NCBI RefSeq assembly: GCF_007860075.1 | Contig: NZ_SJPP01000001.1 | Coordinates: forward strand, 3,073,490 to 3,137,489 | Source of the DNA: Symmachiella macrocystis | Lineage (GTDB): Bacteria > Planctomycetota > Planctomycetia > Planctomycetales > Planctomycetaceae | Direction: 5' to 3' | Length of the DNA stretch: 64,000 nt | Shown here: positions 16,132-26,393 of the stretch, in pieces | Position numbering within the stretch: the first letter of the stretch is position 1 | Layout of the letters: the number at the start of each line of letters is the position of its first letter | Position numbers and translations under genes: made by a program | The notes under the pieces: model-generated | The model's input: the letters and a program-made list of their open reading frames with translations, nothing else | Told to the model about the DNA's origin: nothing | Databases searched by the model: none

Positions 16132-17859
16132 ATGAACATTGCGGACCCCGAAATCTATCAACGCCACAAGGACAATCGCACTTCGATGCGCGAGGTTGTG
16201 TTGGTTTCGTTGGTCTTTGCCGGGATGGGCGCAATCACCTGGGCAATTCGCGGTACGGCCGGTTGGGGTGGCATGGATGGAACCCTTGTGCCGGGACTGA
16301 CCTGGGGCCTGTTGTGGTGGTACGTCTGCTGGCAAAAAGGAATTGACGCCCGAGGAATTCCGTTGTGGCTCGGGTTAGGAATCACGCTGGGAGGCGAGTT
16401 GGGGTACGGGCAATATGTATCGTGGCTACGGGGTGACTTCAACGTCGGCGACGAAATCCTGCCGATATCTGCGTGGCTCAGCTTGGCTTGGTTTGGGGTT
16501 TGCGGAATCGGTTGGGCCGCCCCGGGGGGCATAGCCTTGGGGTGGACGTTCGCGGGAAGAAAATCGCTGGGCGTCTGGTTGGCCCGACTGATGATCCCAC
16601 TGGGATTTGCGTTTCTCACACGCATCGCGATCCAAACGTGGCCGTGGCTGTTCTTTCCGAAATGGGATCTGGGCCTGTACGTTGCAGAATCGAATGCAAC
16701 CGCCGCAGCGGAGGCATCCACATCCACTCAAGGGACCATGCTGGCAATTTGGTTCTTTTGCGCATTGTTGAGTGTGATCGCTTGTGTTTTGACAACGAAA
16801 GTCACATTGCCCCAGTGGATTGCACGCGGCGTCCAAATTTCGGCCGTGGGAATCGTGAGCGTGTTGTTGTTGCCAGTTGCGCAGTGGTTATTCTTTCCCA
16901 GCGACGCGCTTGGCATGTTCGCCGGAGAACTCGGTGGCCATTTGAGTCGCACGGTATATACCAACTCGCAAAATGCGATCGTTGTTGGCTGGTGGATCGG
17001 CGCGTTGTTTGTCGCTGCCCTCAATCGCGATCGACAGACATGGTTGGCGGGTTTGGTAATTGGAGCCGGTTTTGGTGTGGGATTTCCGTTGTCGGCGCTT
17101 TGGTGCCTGGGGTATCAATATGATCCCCATTTGGTGGATTGGTGGAAAATCTGGGAACTCCAGTCGGGATTCAACTTAGGTTTGCTGTATGTTGCCGTGC
17201 TTTACTGGGCGGTTGCTAAGGTCGAGAACAAAAGTGTAAAAAATTCCGGCACCGAACGTTCGACTTATCAAAAATGGTGTGAGACGACGGCAGCTGCGAC
17301 TGGCGTCGCACTGATCGTTCATGTCCTCTCTCGCGATTATTTTTTGAGCGCCGGCGTTTTCTTGGCGATTTTGTATGTCGCCCCTTTGATGCTAACGGCA
17401 TTTCACAAGGAAGCGGTTGGTGATCGGCAGCGCGGCGTTTCATTTGTTTACAGCGTGTTTCTTTTGCTGTTTATTATGGCCTGGGGGGTATCCGAACGGG
17501 AAGGAATTCTGTTGGGGCTGTATGATCCAAAAGCCGTTGACCAGTACGCTTGGCCGACAGCGCGGAAGATCATTTTCGCTCCGGCGGGAATTGTGATCGT
17601 CGCAGCCGGCCTCTTCCAGATGTGGCGAGCAATTTTTCATCCCCCGATTGGACAACCGCCCAGCGCTGCTGCGCCGCGCATCAGCGCGCGACTCGTGGAC
17701 CTGATGACTTTCACCGGAGTCGTTGGCGCCATCTCCATCTGGCCGGCAAAGATTGGTGCATGCTATGCGATCGTCCTCTGCCTAGTGTTATTCGCTTTCA
17801 ATCGGTTTAATCTTGTTGACAACCGGTTGACGACGGATGCAGCGGTGAAAAGTTGTTGA
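16132..17859 (+). CDS. large multi-TM membrane protein, unknown
   Basis: 575 residues with roughly twelve to fourteen hydrophobic helices and repeated Trp/Gly-rich turns (RGTAGWGGMDG, GLTWGLLWWYVCW). There is no transporter signature that I recognise. A soluble loop lies near 370-385. It starts 41 bases after the secreted glucuronidase-like gene and is probably in the same operon, so uptake or sensing of sugars released by that enzyme is possible but unproven. Confidence 0.65.
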   Translation: MNIADPEIYQRHKDNRTSMREVVLVSLVFAGMGAITWAIRGTAGWGGMDGTLVPGLTWGLLWWYVCWQKGIDARGIPLWLGLGITLGGELGYGQYVSWLRGDFNVGDEILPISAWLSLAWFGVCGIGWAAPGGIALGWTFAGRKSLGVWLARLMIPLGFAFLTRIAIQTWPWLFFPKWDLGLYVAESNATAAAEASTSTQGTMLAIWFFCALLSVIACVLTTKVTLPQWIARGVQISAVGIVSVLLLPVAQWLFFPSDALGMFAGELGGHLSRTVYTNSQNAIVVGWWIGALFVAALNRDRQTWLAGLVIGAGFGVGFPLSALWCLGYQYDPHLVDWWKIWELQSGFNLGLLYVAVLYWAVAKVENKSVKNSGTERSTYQKWCETTAAATGVALIVHVLSRDYFLSAGVFLAILYVAPLMLTAFHKEAVGDRQRGVSFVYSVFLLLFIMAWGVSEREGILLGLYDPKAVDQYAWPTARKIIFAPAGIVIVAAGLFQMWRAIFHPPIGQPPSAAAPRISARLVDLMTFTGVVGAISIWPAKIGACYAIVLCLVLFAFNRFNLVDNRLTTDAAVKSC

Positions 17860-17867
17860 GTTGACTA

Positions 17868-17950
17868 CAAGTAATTTCAAAACCCTCTGACGCATCCCAC
17901 TGACACTGAATTGAATGTTTCGAGAACAAGCGCAACCGGGTTTTGAAACT
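17868..17950. repeat. dispersed palindrome-ended repeat, copy 1
   Basis: A sequence running from caagtaatttcaaaaccctctgacgcat to aaccgggttttgaaac matches 27222-27303 over about 80 bases. Its ends (tttcaaaacc and ggttttgaaa) are inverted repeats of each other, giving a MITE/REP-like architecture. Confidence 0.75.
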
Positions 17951-18013
17951 GGTTCTATAAACTCACGGTAGGCGGGAGTCTGCCCTAATTGATTCGTAAT
18001 ATAAGGTCATTCC

Positions 18014-18862
18014 ATGAGAACTGAATCGAAATGCCTGTTGATGGTCGTGACCCTGCTGGTTTTCTCAGGTTGTGATGCGGCTAATATGGCACCGGCGCCT
18101 GGTGAACAACCGGCGGTGACTGATGCGCCGAACACGGAGAAGGAGACCAGAGCTGCGATCAAGGAGCTGGGAGGTTCGTTTTCGCCGGACAATAAGGGGC
18201 TCGACCTCAAATCCTTGCAGATCACGAATGCGGATTTGAAACACCTTCAGGGGCTCACCGACCTACAGTTTCTCGACTTGAATGACACACCGATCACCGA
18301 TGAAGGGTTGGAACATCTCAAAGGTCTCACCAATCTGCGAGATCTTTATCTCAACGATACTGCCATCACCAATGCGGGGCTGGAACACCTCAAAGGGCTG
18401 ACCGGTTTGCGCACACTCAGACTGTTTGGGACTCAAGTCAACGGAGAGGGATTGGAACACCTTAAAGGGCTCACCGGATTGAGATCGCTCAACCTCAAAG
18501 GCTTATCGATGAGTGACGCTGGATTGGAACACCTCAAGGGACTTGCCAGCCTGAATACACTCTACATTTCCGGAGATCAGGTCACGGACGCGGGGATGGC
18601 ACATCTCACGGGACTGCCCAGTCTGAACACGCTGACTCTTATCGGGACGCTAATTACCGATGCGGGTTTGGAACAGCTCGCGGGGATTTCCACCCTGCAT
18701 TTTCTATATATCGACGATACCTCGATCACTGATGACGGGCTTCAATATCTTAAAGCGATGCCCCAACTGAAACGGCTCACCCTCGACAATACGCAGATGA
18801 CTGATGCGAGTCGTGATGAACTAAAAGCAACATTACCCGCCTATGCTAAAGGCAGACGGTAG
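18014..18862 (+). CDS. leucine-rich-repeat lipoprotein
   Basis: 282 residues. The N-terminus has a lipoprotein signal with lipobox FSGC (Cys20), so it should be membrane-anchored outside the cytoplasm. After a short spacer come about eight 24-residue leucine-rich repeats (ITxxGLEHLKGLTxLxxLxLxxTx) from about residue 75 to the end, forming a protein-binding solenoid. The repeats are near-identical at the nucleotide level in places, for example ggattggaacacctcaaaggg, which points to recent internal duplication. Function beyond binding is unknown. It follows the dispersed repeat at 17868-17950 and seems monocistronic. Confidence 0.88.
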   Translation: MRTESKCLLMVVTLLVFSGCDAANMAPAPGEQPAVTDAPNTEKETRAAIKELGGSFSPDNKGLDLKSLQITNADLKHLQGLTDLQFLDLNDTPITDEGLEHLKGLTNLRDLYLNDTAITNAGLEHLKGLTGLRTLRLFGTQVNGEGLEHLKGLTGLRSLNLKGLSMSDAGLEHLKGLASLNTLYISGDQVTDAGMAHLTGLPSLNTLTLIGTLITDAGLEQLAGISTLHFLYIDDTSITDDGLQYLKAMPQLKRLTLDNTQMTDASRDELKATLPAYAKGRR

Positions 18863-19210
18863 CGGACGCATGTCTTGTGAATCTCGACCATTGGGTACGC
18901 CCTTCCCTGCTTTGCAAGTTGTCTGCGGGGCACCTGTGAGCGACGAAATTTGCGACGTTCCCTTGGATTTTAAGAGGGCGTTTGGGATATAGAATGGACG
19001 TTCCCTGGGCAACAGACACCCCGCAAACTCGCCTTCAATTCTCTGAATTGTCGTCCATACGGTATTGTCATACCTCTCTGGGGTCTTGTCGTCTCCCTTC
19101 GTTTCGTTGACTTTATCCACGCAGTTTTTTAACGTGATGATTCATTCAAGGCTCTCTCAAACCACCTTGTGACATTGACGTTAGCGAAAACAACCTGAAA
19201 GGTACCGACC
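18863..19210. other. intergenic region
   Basis: About 350 bases between the LRR lipoprotein and the TIM-barrel isomerase. I see no gene, clear hairpin or repeat shared with other parts of the window. It presumably holds the promoter of the isomerase gene. Confidence 0.4.
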
Positions 19211-20206
19211 ATGGCGCGCGACGTGACTCTTTGCACCGGCCAATGGGCTGATCTTCCTGTCGAGGAACTCTGCAAAAAAGCGGCCGATTTTGGCTACGAC
19301 GGGCTGGAACTCGCCTGCTGGGGCGATCACTTCGAGGTCGATAAAGCCCTCTCGGACGATACTTATTGTGCCCGCAAACGCGAACTATTGGAAAAGCACG
19401 GCCTGAAGCTGCATTCGATCTCCGCCCATTTGGTTGGCCAAGCGGTGTTGGATGTAGTCGATGAACGCCATAAGAGTATCCTACCCGAGTATGTCTGGGG
19501 CGATGGCGATCCCGCTGGAATCAACGAACGTGCCATCGAGGAAATGAAGAATACCGCCCGTGCCGCTCAGAAACTGGGCGTCGATGTCGTCAATGGGTTC
19601 ACCGGTTCCAGCATTTGGCATCTGGTATACGACTTTCCACCGATCCCGCGGTCGATGATCGACGCCGGATTTGATCTGTTGGCCGAGCGTTGGAATCCGA
19701 TTTTGGACGTGTTCCAAGAGTGCGGAGTCAAATTCGCCTTGGAAGTGCATCCTGGGGAAATCGCGTTCGATATTTATTCCGCTGAACGTGCCGTCGCTGC
19801 CCTGGATGGTCGCGAAGAATTCGGTTTCAACTTCGATCCCAGCCACTTGATTTGGCAAGGTATTGATCCAGCGGAATTCATCCGTTTCTTCCCAGACCGG
19901 ATTTACCACGTACACATGAAGGATTCAGCCGTCACACTCAATGGCCGGACCGGGATCTTGTCGAGCCATCTTACGTTTGGCGACGAACGCCGTGGTTGGG
20001 ATTTCCGCAGCGTCGGCCGTGGCGGCGTACGGTTCGAGGAAATTATCCGTGCCTTGAACCACATCAACTACACCGGCCCGCTGTCGGTGGAATGGGAAGA
20101 CACCGGCATGGAACGCGAAGCCGGCGCGCGGGAAGCGTGTCAGTTCGTCAAAAATGTCGACTTCTCCCCATCAAACATCGCCTTCGATGCCGCTTTTGAT
20201 AACTAA
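19211..20206 (+). CDS. sugar phosphate isomerase/epimerase-like TIM-barrel protein
   Basis: 331 residues of the xylose-isomerase-like AP-endonuclease-2 fold used by sugar isomerases and epimerases. A metal centre can be read from the strand ends: E178 (ALEVHPGE), D209/H212 (NFDPSHL), H235 (YHVHMKDS) and E294 (SVEWED). The cytoplasmic substrate is unknown; inositol or keto-sugar metabolism is common in the family. The ATG at 19211 has AAAGG upstream. A strong intrinsic terminator follows, so the gene is probably transcribed alone. Confidence 0.88.
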   Translation: MARDVTLCTGQWADLPVEELCKKAADFGYDGLELACWGDHFEVDKALSDDTYCARKRELLEKHGLKLHSISAHLVGQAVLDVVDERHKSILPEYVWGDGDPAGINERAIEEMKNTARAAQKLGVDVVNGFTGSSIWHLVYDFPPIPRSMIDAGFDLLAERWNPILDVFQECGVKFALEVHPGEIAFDIYSAERAVAALDGREEFGFNFDPSHLIWQGIDPAEFIRFFPDRIYHVHMKDSAVTLNGRTGILSSHLTFGDERRGWDFRSVGRGGVRFEEIIRALNHINYTGPLSVEWEDTGMEREAGAREACQFVKNVDFSPSNIAFDAAFDN

Positions 20207-20238
20207 GCGGTTATAAAACAGCACTGAGAAAAACCACC

Positions 20239-20274
20239 CGCCCGGCGCCGCATCAAACGGCCCGGGCGTTTTTT
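20239..20274 (+). terminator. intrinsic terminator after the isomerase gene
   Basis: Stem cgcccgg/ccgggcg (20239-20245 with 20262-20268), directly followed by six T residues. It starts 33 bases after the isomerase stop codon. Confidence 0.85.
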
Positions 20275-20320
20275 AATGCGAGGACCGTTTCTGGCTTATG
20301 AGAAACGGTTCGGGATAGAA

Positions 20321-20454
20321 TTCTTAGCCACAGATGAAACACGGATCGAACACAGATTCAAAAAGGGCTTTTTCTGACTTTCGGTAAGAGTTTGGGAATC
20401 AGAGCCAGTTTTCTTTTGATCCGTGTTCGATCCGTGTTTCATCTGTGGCTAAGA
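20321..20454. repeat. long inverted repeat (cacagatgaaacacggat family)
   Basis: Left arm 20321-20362 and right arm 20413-20454 are nearly perfect reverse complements (about 42 bases, with one substitution and one indel) around a 50-base centre. Related single arms occur at 21957-21988 and 32991-33022. Confidence 0.85.
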
Positions 20455-20619
20455 AAACCTCCCGCTGTCCATGGCAGTAGGAGAATCGCAGCTTGACGCA
20501 ACCTACAACGCGTACTAAGTTTCCGTGACACGTGCGCTGTCGCTGTTGTGTGCACCGTATAACCGCTACAACCTGTTAGTCTTCCCCCGAAATTCCCCTG
20601 ACTTCTGGATTGCCGAACT

Positions 20620-21939
20620 ATGACCGTTCCGTTGGATCAAGCCATTGCGGACAAAACCGCTAAAATTGGAATTGTGGGTTTGGGCTACGTCGGACTGCCG
20701 TTGATCCGTGCGTTTATCGCCTCGGGATTCGACACCATGGGCTTTGATGTCGATCAGCGCAAGGTCGATTTGCTGAAAGCCGGGAAGACCTACATTGATC
20801 ACATCAAACCGGAGTGGATCCAAGAATGGACTGCTTCCGGGAAGTTTGAGCCGACCGCCGATATGGCGCGCATGGCGGAAGCCGATACGCTGCTGATTTG
20901 CGTTCCCACGCCGCTGTCCGATAGCCGCGATCCCGATCTGTCATACGTTGAAGGGACGGCTCAGCAAATTGCCGCCTCCTTGCGCCCGGGGCAATTGGTG
21001 ATTCTGGAAAGCACGACCTATCCCGGCACCACCCGCGATGTGTTGTTGCCGATCCTGTCAGCTTCGGGATTGGAAGCGGGCAAAGATTTTTATCTGGCCT
21101 ACAGCCCCGAACGTGAAGATCCGGGTAATCTCGATTTCTCCGCCGATGGAATTCCCAAAGTGGTAGGCGGCATCGATGAAACGAGTTCACGGCTGGCAAA
21201 GCTGCTGTACGATTCGGCCATCGTCAATACGGTGCCGGTCTCGTCGCCAGAAGTCGCCGAAGCGTGCAAGATTTTGGAAAACACCTATCGTGCGGTCAAT
21301 ATCGCGCTGGTCAATGAATTGAAGATGTTGCTCGATCGGATGGACATCGATGTCTGGGAAGTCATCGATGCGGCCAAGACCAAGCCGTTTGGTTTCCAGG
21401 CGTTCTATCCCGGCCCCGGTTTGGGCGGCCACTGCATTCCAATCGATCCGTTTTACTTAAGCTGGGTCGCCCGCAAGGAAGGTATGCAGACGCGGTTTAT
21501 TGAGTTGGCCGGCGAAGTCAACACACACATGCCGCAATACGTCATCGACCGACTGGCGCTGGCGCTCAACGAGCACGGCAAGCCGATCAAGGGGAGCAAA
21601 ATTTGCGTGTTGGGCGTCGCCTATAAAAAAGACGTCGACGATCCCCGTGAAAGCCCATCGTTCGTGCTGATGGACCTATTGCGGGAACGGGGAGCGGTGC
21701 TGAGCTACAGCGACCCGCACGTCCCCAAACTGCCGCAAATGCGGCACCACGACGTCCCGGATCTGAGCAGTGAAGAATTGACGCCCGAATTTCTAGCGTC
21801 ACAAGACTGCCTGCTGATATCGACGGACCACACCCGTTTCGACTACGAAGCCATCGTGCGACACGGGCAATTGATCGTCGACACGCGGAATTCGACGAAG
21901 AATGTCGTTGATGGGCGCGAGAAGATCTGGAAAGCGTAA
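20620..21939 (+). CDS. nucleotide-sugar dehydrogenase (UDP-GlcNAc/ManNAc 6-dehydrogenase type)
   Basis: NAD-dependent four-electron oxidation of a UDP-sugar to a UDP-uronic acid, feeding surface polysaccharide synthesis. 439 residues. NAD-binding GLGYVG is at 20-25. The middle domain carries the EVAEACKILENTYRAVNIALVNE helix, and catalytic Cys272 is in GPGLGGHCIPIDP. The segment VPTPLSDSRDPDLSYV favours the WbpA/WecC branch over UDP-glucose dehydrogenase, but the substrate is not certain. It stands alone, about 20 kb from the polysaccharide export locus of this window. Confidence 0.92.
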   Translation: MTVPLDQAIADKTAKIGIVGLGYVGLPLIRAFIASGFDTMGFDVDQRKVDLLKAGKTYIDHIKPEWIQEWTASGKFEPTADMARMAEADTLLICVPTPLSDSRDPDLSYVEGTAQQIAASLRPGQLVILESTTYPGTTRDVLLPILSASGLEAGKDFYLAYSPEREDPGNLDFSADGIPKVVGGIDETSSRLAKLLYDSAIVNTVPVSSPEVAEACKILENTYRAVNIALVNELKMLLDRMDIDVWEVIDAAKTKPFGFQAFYPGPGLGGHCIPIDPFYLSWVARKEGMQTRFIELAGEVNTHMPQYVIDRLALALNEHGKPIKGSKICVLGVAYKKDVDDPRESPSFVLMDLLRERGAVLSYSDPHVPKLPQMRHHDVPDLSSEELTPEFLASQDCLLISTDHTRFDYEAIVRHGQLIVDTRNSTKNVVDGREKIWKA

Positions 21940-21956
21940 ATCGCTCGTGATTAAAT

Positions 21957-21988
21957 GAGCCACGGATTAACACAGATCAAACACGGAT
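21957..21988. repeat. single arm of the cacagat/aaacacgga repeat
   Basis: The sequence gagccacggattaacacagatcaaacacgga resembles the arms of the inverted repeat at 20321-20454 and the copy at 32991. It lies in the short gap between two convergent genes. Confidence 0.65.
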
Positions 21989-22025
21989 GTTGGCGCTGCT
22001 GGCATTCAAAATCGCTCATTCCGCT

Positions 22026-22832
22026 TTACGACGTCGGCCCCTGTGAGAGTGCCAATAGCAGGTTTACGCCGTTAAACAGGGCGTGCATTAGTACGTTGGT
22101 TAGGTAACTGCGGCGGCGGTAGTAGACGTAGCCTAGGATCAACGATAGCGGGATCAACGGCAGTGGGTCGGGCCAGGAGTTGGCGTGGATGGCGGCGAAG
22201 GCAATAGCGACCGATACGATCGCTGTGGATGGGGTCACGCGGTCTTGCAACCAGCCTTGTAGGATCACGCGAAATAGCAGCTCCTCGCAGAGCGGTGCGG
22301 CGACCAATACGGCGAGCGTGATCCAGGCAACTGTTTGTACCGAGGGATGGTCCTGCAGCATGCGGATGAGGGGGTGCCCGTTGTTCGCTGTGCGGAGCGG
22401 TTCGATCAATAGGCTCACGATCCACACGGGAAGTAGGCTGGCGAACAAACCCCATAGGGCTGCTTTGAAGTCGCCTCCCCATTGGCCGGGCAGCGGCAGC
22501 AGATCGCGCGGCTTGGCGCCGGCGGCATAAAGCCATAATGGGATCAACAGGGCACATTTTCCCAGCCCGGAATATGTGCCGGCTTGAATTCGAGTGAGGG
22601 GGCTGGATTCGCTTTCCAGACCCAGCAGAGAAACGACGATCGCATCGGCGAGCACCCAAATGCCGAGCGCTGCTAAGATCGACCAGTGGTCCCAGCGGAC
22701 CGGTTGGGGTTCGCATTGCTGGAGTGGCAGACGGCCTTGTGTGAACTCGCGCACAGCGGTTGCCCAGACAGCGGCACTGATGAATCCGGCCAGCGTCATC
22801 AGCAGCGGAATGAGATCGTCGAAGGAAGTCAT
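22026..22832 (-). CDS. CPBP-family intramembrane metalloprotease
   Basis: 268-residue membrane protein with six to eight hydrophobic segments and the CPBP (Abi/Rce1-like) motifs: EELLFR (183-188, EExxxR), a histidine in AAIHANSW near 216, and HALFN near 250. These residues form the predicted membrane-embedded protease site. The ATG at 22832 is preferred to a TTG two codons upstream. It begins about ten bases after the sucA stop, so the two are almost certainly one transcript. Family members process prenylated or bacteriocin-like peptides or act in protein turnover; the substrate here is unknown. Confidence 0.85.
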   Translation of the reverse strand: MTSFDDLIPLLMTLAGFISAAVWATAVREFTQGRLPLQQCEPQPVRWDHWSILAALGIWVLADAIVVSLLGLESESSPLTRIQAGTYSGLGKCALLIPLWLYAAGAKPRDLLPLPGQWGGDFKAALWGLFASLLPVWIVSLLIEPLRTANNGHPLIRMLQDHPSVQTVAWITLAVLVAAPLCEELLFRVILQGWLQDRVTPSTAIVSVAIAFAAIHANSWPDPLPLIPLSLILGYVYYRRRSYLTNVLMHALFNGVNLLLALSQGPTS

Positions 22833-22841
22833 ACGCAACGG

Positions 22842-25697
22842 CTACTCGCGATTGAAGGCCCGTGCGATAATGACGTCCTGTTCCACACGATGGCTCCGTG
22901 CCGAACCGGTTGCCGGACTGGCCGACGAGGCTCGGCAGACACACGAGAGCGGAAACCGGCCGAACAATCGTTCGCCGAACCGGCAAAACAGATACCGCCA
23001 GGCACCCATGTTCTCCGGTTCGTCCTGGATCCACACTGCGGGAGTGCCAACGGGATAGTCGGCTAGAATCTTGTTTAGGCCTTCTTCATACAGTGGATAA
23101 AGTTGCTCGATGCGGATGATGGCCACGTCATGACGATCCCATTCCTCTCGTTCGGCAATCAGATCGTAGTAGACCTTACCGCTACACAACAAAATTCGCT
23201 TGACCTCGGCTGGATCACTCTCGAGCGCGTCGGGAATCGAATATTGGAACTCACCGGTAGCACACTCGTCGAGTGTAGAGACTGCTTCGGGATGCCGTAG
23301 CAGGCTTTTTGGCGTCATGACGATCAGCGGTTTTTTCCAACGGCACAAGACTTGTCGTCGCAAACAATGAAACATTTGTGCCGGGGTTGTGGGGGAAACG
23401 ATTTGCATGTTGTCGTCCGCGGCCAGGGTCAAAAACCGTTCTAGCCGCGCGCTGGAATGCTCTGGACCCTGCCCTTCAAATCCGTGTGGTAACAACACGA
23501 CCACGCCACTGAGCCGATCCCATTTATCCTCACCACTGGCGATGAACTGGTCAAAGATGACTTGCGCGGTATTGGCGAAGTCGCCGAACTGTGCTTCCCA
23601 GATGACCAGTCCGTCGGGACAGTCGAGGCTGTAGCCATATTCAAATCCAAGGACCCCTGCTTCGGACAATGGGCTGTTGAAGATATCAACCGCGCCTTGT
23701 TCAGGAGCAAGATGTCTGAGTGGAATATAAGAGTGCCCGTCGTCGTAGTCGCACAGCACGGCGTGCCGATGACTGAACGTGCCGCGGCCCACGTCTTGGC
23801 CGCTTAGCCGTAATCGTGTCCCTTCAGCAACCACGGTCCCCATGGCCAATGCCTCAGCAGCCCCCCAATCGAGCGGTCGTTTGCCTTCAGCCATTTCCCG
23901 ACGGGCTGCTAACAGCCGATTGATTTTGGGGTGCGGAGTAAAATCGTCCGGCAGTTCAGTTTGGATCTTCAAGATTTCACTGAGCACCGATTTGTCGACG
24001 GCTGTCGAGACTTGGTCCGCCTTGCTCACGTGACCGCCATGATAGCCCAGCCAAACCCCTCCCAACTTATCGACGCATTGAATAAAGGTCTCGCGGCGGG
24101 CAATCGCCAAGTCCTTCTCCAGTTCTTTGCGTCGGTCCTCGATGATGGCGTCGGCTTCTTCTTTGGTCATGCCCCGCAACGACAGCAGGTGATTCAAATA
24201 TGCTTCGAAGACCGTGGGCCGGTTTTTGATCGCGCGGTACATCACCGGTTGCGTGAACATCGGCTCGTCGCCTTCGTTGTGTCCGCGGCGGCGATAACAG
24301 TACATATCGATGATCACGTCGCGCTGGAATTCGCGGCGAAAATCGAGCGCCAAATCGACCACCTGTGCCACCGCCTCGGGGTCTTCACCATTCACGTGGA
24401 AGATAGGGCTTTGCAGCATCTTGGCGACGTCAGTGGCATAAGTGCTCGAACGCGCCTCTTTAGGCCCGGTGGTGAAACCGATTTGATTGTTGACGATGAC
24501 GTGAATCGTGCCACCGGTGGAGTATCCGGGCAACTCGCTGAGGTTCAATGTCTCTTGAACGATTCCTTCACCGGCGAAGGCAGCGTCGCCGTGGATTAAG
24601 ATCGCCATGCTGCGGTGACCTTCGGCGTCACCTTTACGATCCTGTTTGGCTCGTAGTCGTCCCACGGCAACGGGGTTCACGAATTCCAGATGGCTGGGGT
24701 TGAAGCAGAGCGTGAGGTGCACTTCATTGCCCTCGGCGGTCGTCCAATCCGAACTATGTCCGAGATGGTATTTGACGTCGCCGCGGCCGAAGTTCAGCTC
24801 GGGATCTTTGTCTTCGAATTCGCGGAAAATCAGTCGGGGGCTTTTTCCCAGAATGTTGGCCAACACGTTCAGCCGCCCGCGATGCGCCATGCCCAGCACG
24901 ATTTCGCGGACACCGTCATCCCCCGCTTTGTCGATGGCCATATCGAGTAACGGAATTAGGCTTTCGGCTCCCTCCAACGAAAAACTTTTGGCGCCGACAA
25001 ATTTGGTTTGGATAAATTCCTCAAACAGGACCGCGTTACTCAAACGCGTCAGAATTCGCAACTGCTCGTCCCGGCCCAACTTGATGTGATTGGCGGTCTT
25101 CTCCATACGATCTTGCAGCCATTGCCGTACGCTCAGGCTATCAATGTGCATGAACTGCGCGCCGATGGAGCGGCAATATGTGGTTTGCAGCCACTTGATC
25201 ATGGCGCGGATCGTGTTGACTTCCGGGCCGCCGAACCATTCGGTCGACATCGGCCGCTGTAGGTCTTCCTCGGTGAAGCCGTAAAAGGCCGGGTCCAGTT
25301 CCGCCGGGCTGCTGCGTGGCTGATCCAGCGGATCGACAGCGGCAATGATGTGTCCCCGCACGCGAAAGTTGCGGATTAACTGATCCAATCGTTCCTGCAA
25401 ACCGGCCATGTCGTGGACATCGCTGGATTTTTTGCCGTTGGCCGAGACGTTGGATGTTGGATTGAACAGGCTGCGTTGGCCGAACGGCGATTGCGCGGAT
25501 TGCGGAGGCGGACCGTCTTGGCCCAGCATCTCCTCGCGGAACCAAGCCCGCCATTGTTCGGGGACCGACGTGGGATCGCGCTGGTATTCGGCGAATAGCT
25601 GCTCGACGAATGCCAAACTTTGGCTGTTGAGCTGTTCGCCGATGTGGGTACCATTTTGTGTTTCGGCGGGGATGCTGTCTGGGGGAGCGTGATTCAT
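22842..25697 (-). CDS. sucA: 2-oxoglutarate dehydrogenase E1 component
   Basis: Thiamine-diphosphate-dependent decarboxylation of 2-oxoglutarate in the TCA cycle, as the E1 part of the complex. 951 residues, close to the family's usual length. The N-terminal E2-contact helix ([16 protein letters not shown]) is present. The ThDP/Mg motif starts at GDAAFAGEG (about 370) and runs to VNNQIGFTT. The histidine-bearing [14 protein letters not shown] and FNPSHLEFV loops of the active site are intact. Start: the ATG at 25697, which places MNHAPPDS first; a frame open to 25757 adds an unlikely leader. The E2 gene sucB is not adjacent. A STAS-domain gene lies 63 bases upstream and a CPBP protease gene follows. 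Confidence 0.95.
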   Translation of the reverse strand: MNHAPPDSIPAETQNGTHIGEQLNSQSLAFVEQLFAEYQRDPTSVPEQWRAWFREEMLGQDGPPPQSAQSPFGQRSLFNPTSNVSANGKKSSDVHDMAGLQERLDQLIRNFRVRGHIIAAVDPLDQPRSSPAELDPAFYGFTEEDLQRPMSTEWFGGPEVNTIRAMIKWLQTTYCRSIGAQFMHIDSLSVRQWLQDRMEKTANHIKLGRDEQLRILTRLSNAVLFEEFIQTKFVGAKSFSLEGAESLIPLLDMAIDKAGDDGVREIVLGMAHRGRLNVLANILGKSPRLIFREFEDKDPELNFGRGDVKYHLGHSSDWTTAEGNEVHLTLCFNPSHLEFVNPVAVGRLRAKQDRKGDAEGHRSMAILIHGDAAFAGEGIVQETLNLSELPGYSTGGTIHVIVNNQIGFTTGPKEARSSTYATDVAKMLQSPIFHVNGEDPEAVAQVVDLALDFRREFQRDVIIDMYCYRRRGHNEGDEPMFTQPVMYRAIKNRPTVFEAYLNHLLSLRGMTKEEADAIIEDRRKELEKDLAIARRETFIQCVDKLGGVWLGYHGGHVSKADQVSTAVDKSVLSEILKIQTELPDDFTPHPKINRLLAARREMAEGKRPLDWGAAEALAMGTVVAEGTRLRLSGQDVGRGTFSHRHAVLCDYDDGHSYIPLRHLAPEQGAVDIFNSPLSEAGVLGFEYGYSLDCPDGLVIWEAQFGDFANTAQVIFDQFIASGEDKWDRLSGVVVLLPHGFEGQGPEHSSARLERFLTLAADDNMQIVSPTTPAQMFHCLRRQVLCRWKKPLIVMTPKSLLRHPEAVSTLDECATGEFQYSIPDALESDPAEVKRILLCSGKVYYDLIAEREEWDRHDVAIIRIEQLYPLYEEGLNKILADYPVGTPAVWIQDEPENMGAWRYLFCRFGERLFGRFPLSCVCRASSASPATGSARSHRVEQDVIIARAFNRE

Positions 25698-25760
25698 GGG
25701 CGTGATGTTGCCGCAACCAAAAATGAAGAAGTCTGAATAAGGGCAGAAAGCCCGCACACG

Positions 25761-26114
25761 TCAAACCGTCAATGTCTGTAGCGCCTCTTCGCGGGTCGCC
25801 ACGATCGGCACGATTTTGGACATGTTCATTGTGCCCAAAACCTCCAACATCTGCGACGATGCGTTGCAAATGACCGATTTGCCCCCATGCTTACGCACAG
25901 CCTTGGAGAAGACAATCATCATGCCGATGAATTCGGACCCGAAATAAAAGGCGTCCGAGAGATCGATCAAGAGGCCTTTGATCTCTTTGCTGGCTAAATC
26001 CCGCTGCATGGAACTGGAGGCCATGTGAAAATCGCGATATCGAAATTCACCCGCGCCGAAGTGCGGGATGAGGATTAAGATATCGCCGTTCTGTTCCGTT
26101 TCATAGATACTCAT
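25761..26114 (-). CDS. STAS-domain (anti-sigma factor antagonist-like) protein
   Basis: 117-residue single STAS domain related to SpoIIAA. The strand LLIDLSDAFYFGSEFIGMMIVF occupies the position of the phosphorylatable DSSGIG loop, and a serine is kept (FGSEFIG), so regulation by a HPK-type kinase and phosphatase is possible. Such proteins act in partner-switching control of sigma factors or enzymes. It precedes sucA in the same direction by 63 bases and may be co-transcribed. No anti-sigma kinase gene is in the window. Confidence 0.82.
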   Translation of the reverse strand: MSIYETEQNGDILILIPHFGAGEFRYRDFHMASSSMQRDLASKEIKGLLIDLSDAFYFGSEFIGMMIVFSKAVRKHGGKSVICNASSQMLEVLGTMNMSKIVPIVATREEALQTLTV

Positions 26115-26393
26115 GCGCTATTCGTCGTTCCGAATCGAGAATCCCTTTTGTCAGTCCACCACGCGACGATTACTGCGTCCCCATTGGGAACAAATGAGCG
26201 AAATCGGCAACGTTCAGCATGGCATCGCAAATATCGTGCTGTCGCACTTCGCGATTTGTGGTCAAGGGCCTATGGTACCTGATTAGGGCCCGCAAATACA
26301 ATTGGTTCCACACGTCCCTTTTGTGCGATCGTTGCCAAATAAGCCGTTCGTGTTGCCTAGCGGTATGGGTTGGAGATTCCAGCTGAGCGGCAA

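Larger units (their letters stand above)
20207..20619. other. intergenic region with terminator and long inverted repeat
   Basis: About 410 bases between the isomerase and the nucleotide-sugar dehydrogenase. It contains the terminator at 20239 and the inverted repeat 20321-20454. The last 160 bases show nothing recognisable and should carry the promoter of the dehydrogenase. Confidence 0.5.

Noticed and set aside
18833-19120. Small minus-strand gene between the LRR lipoprotein and isomerase
   Set aside because: It overlaps the lipoprotein 3' end, has no ribosome site and no recognisable sequence.
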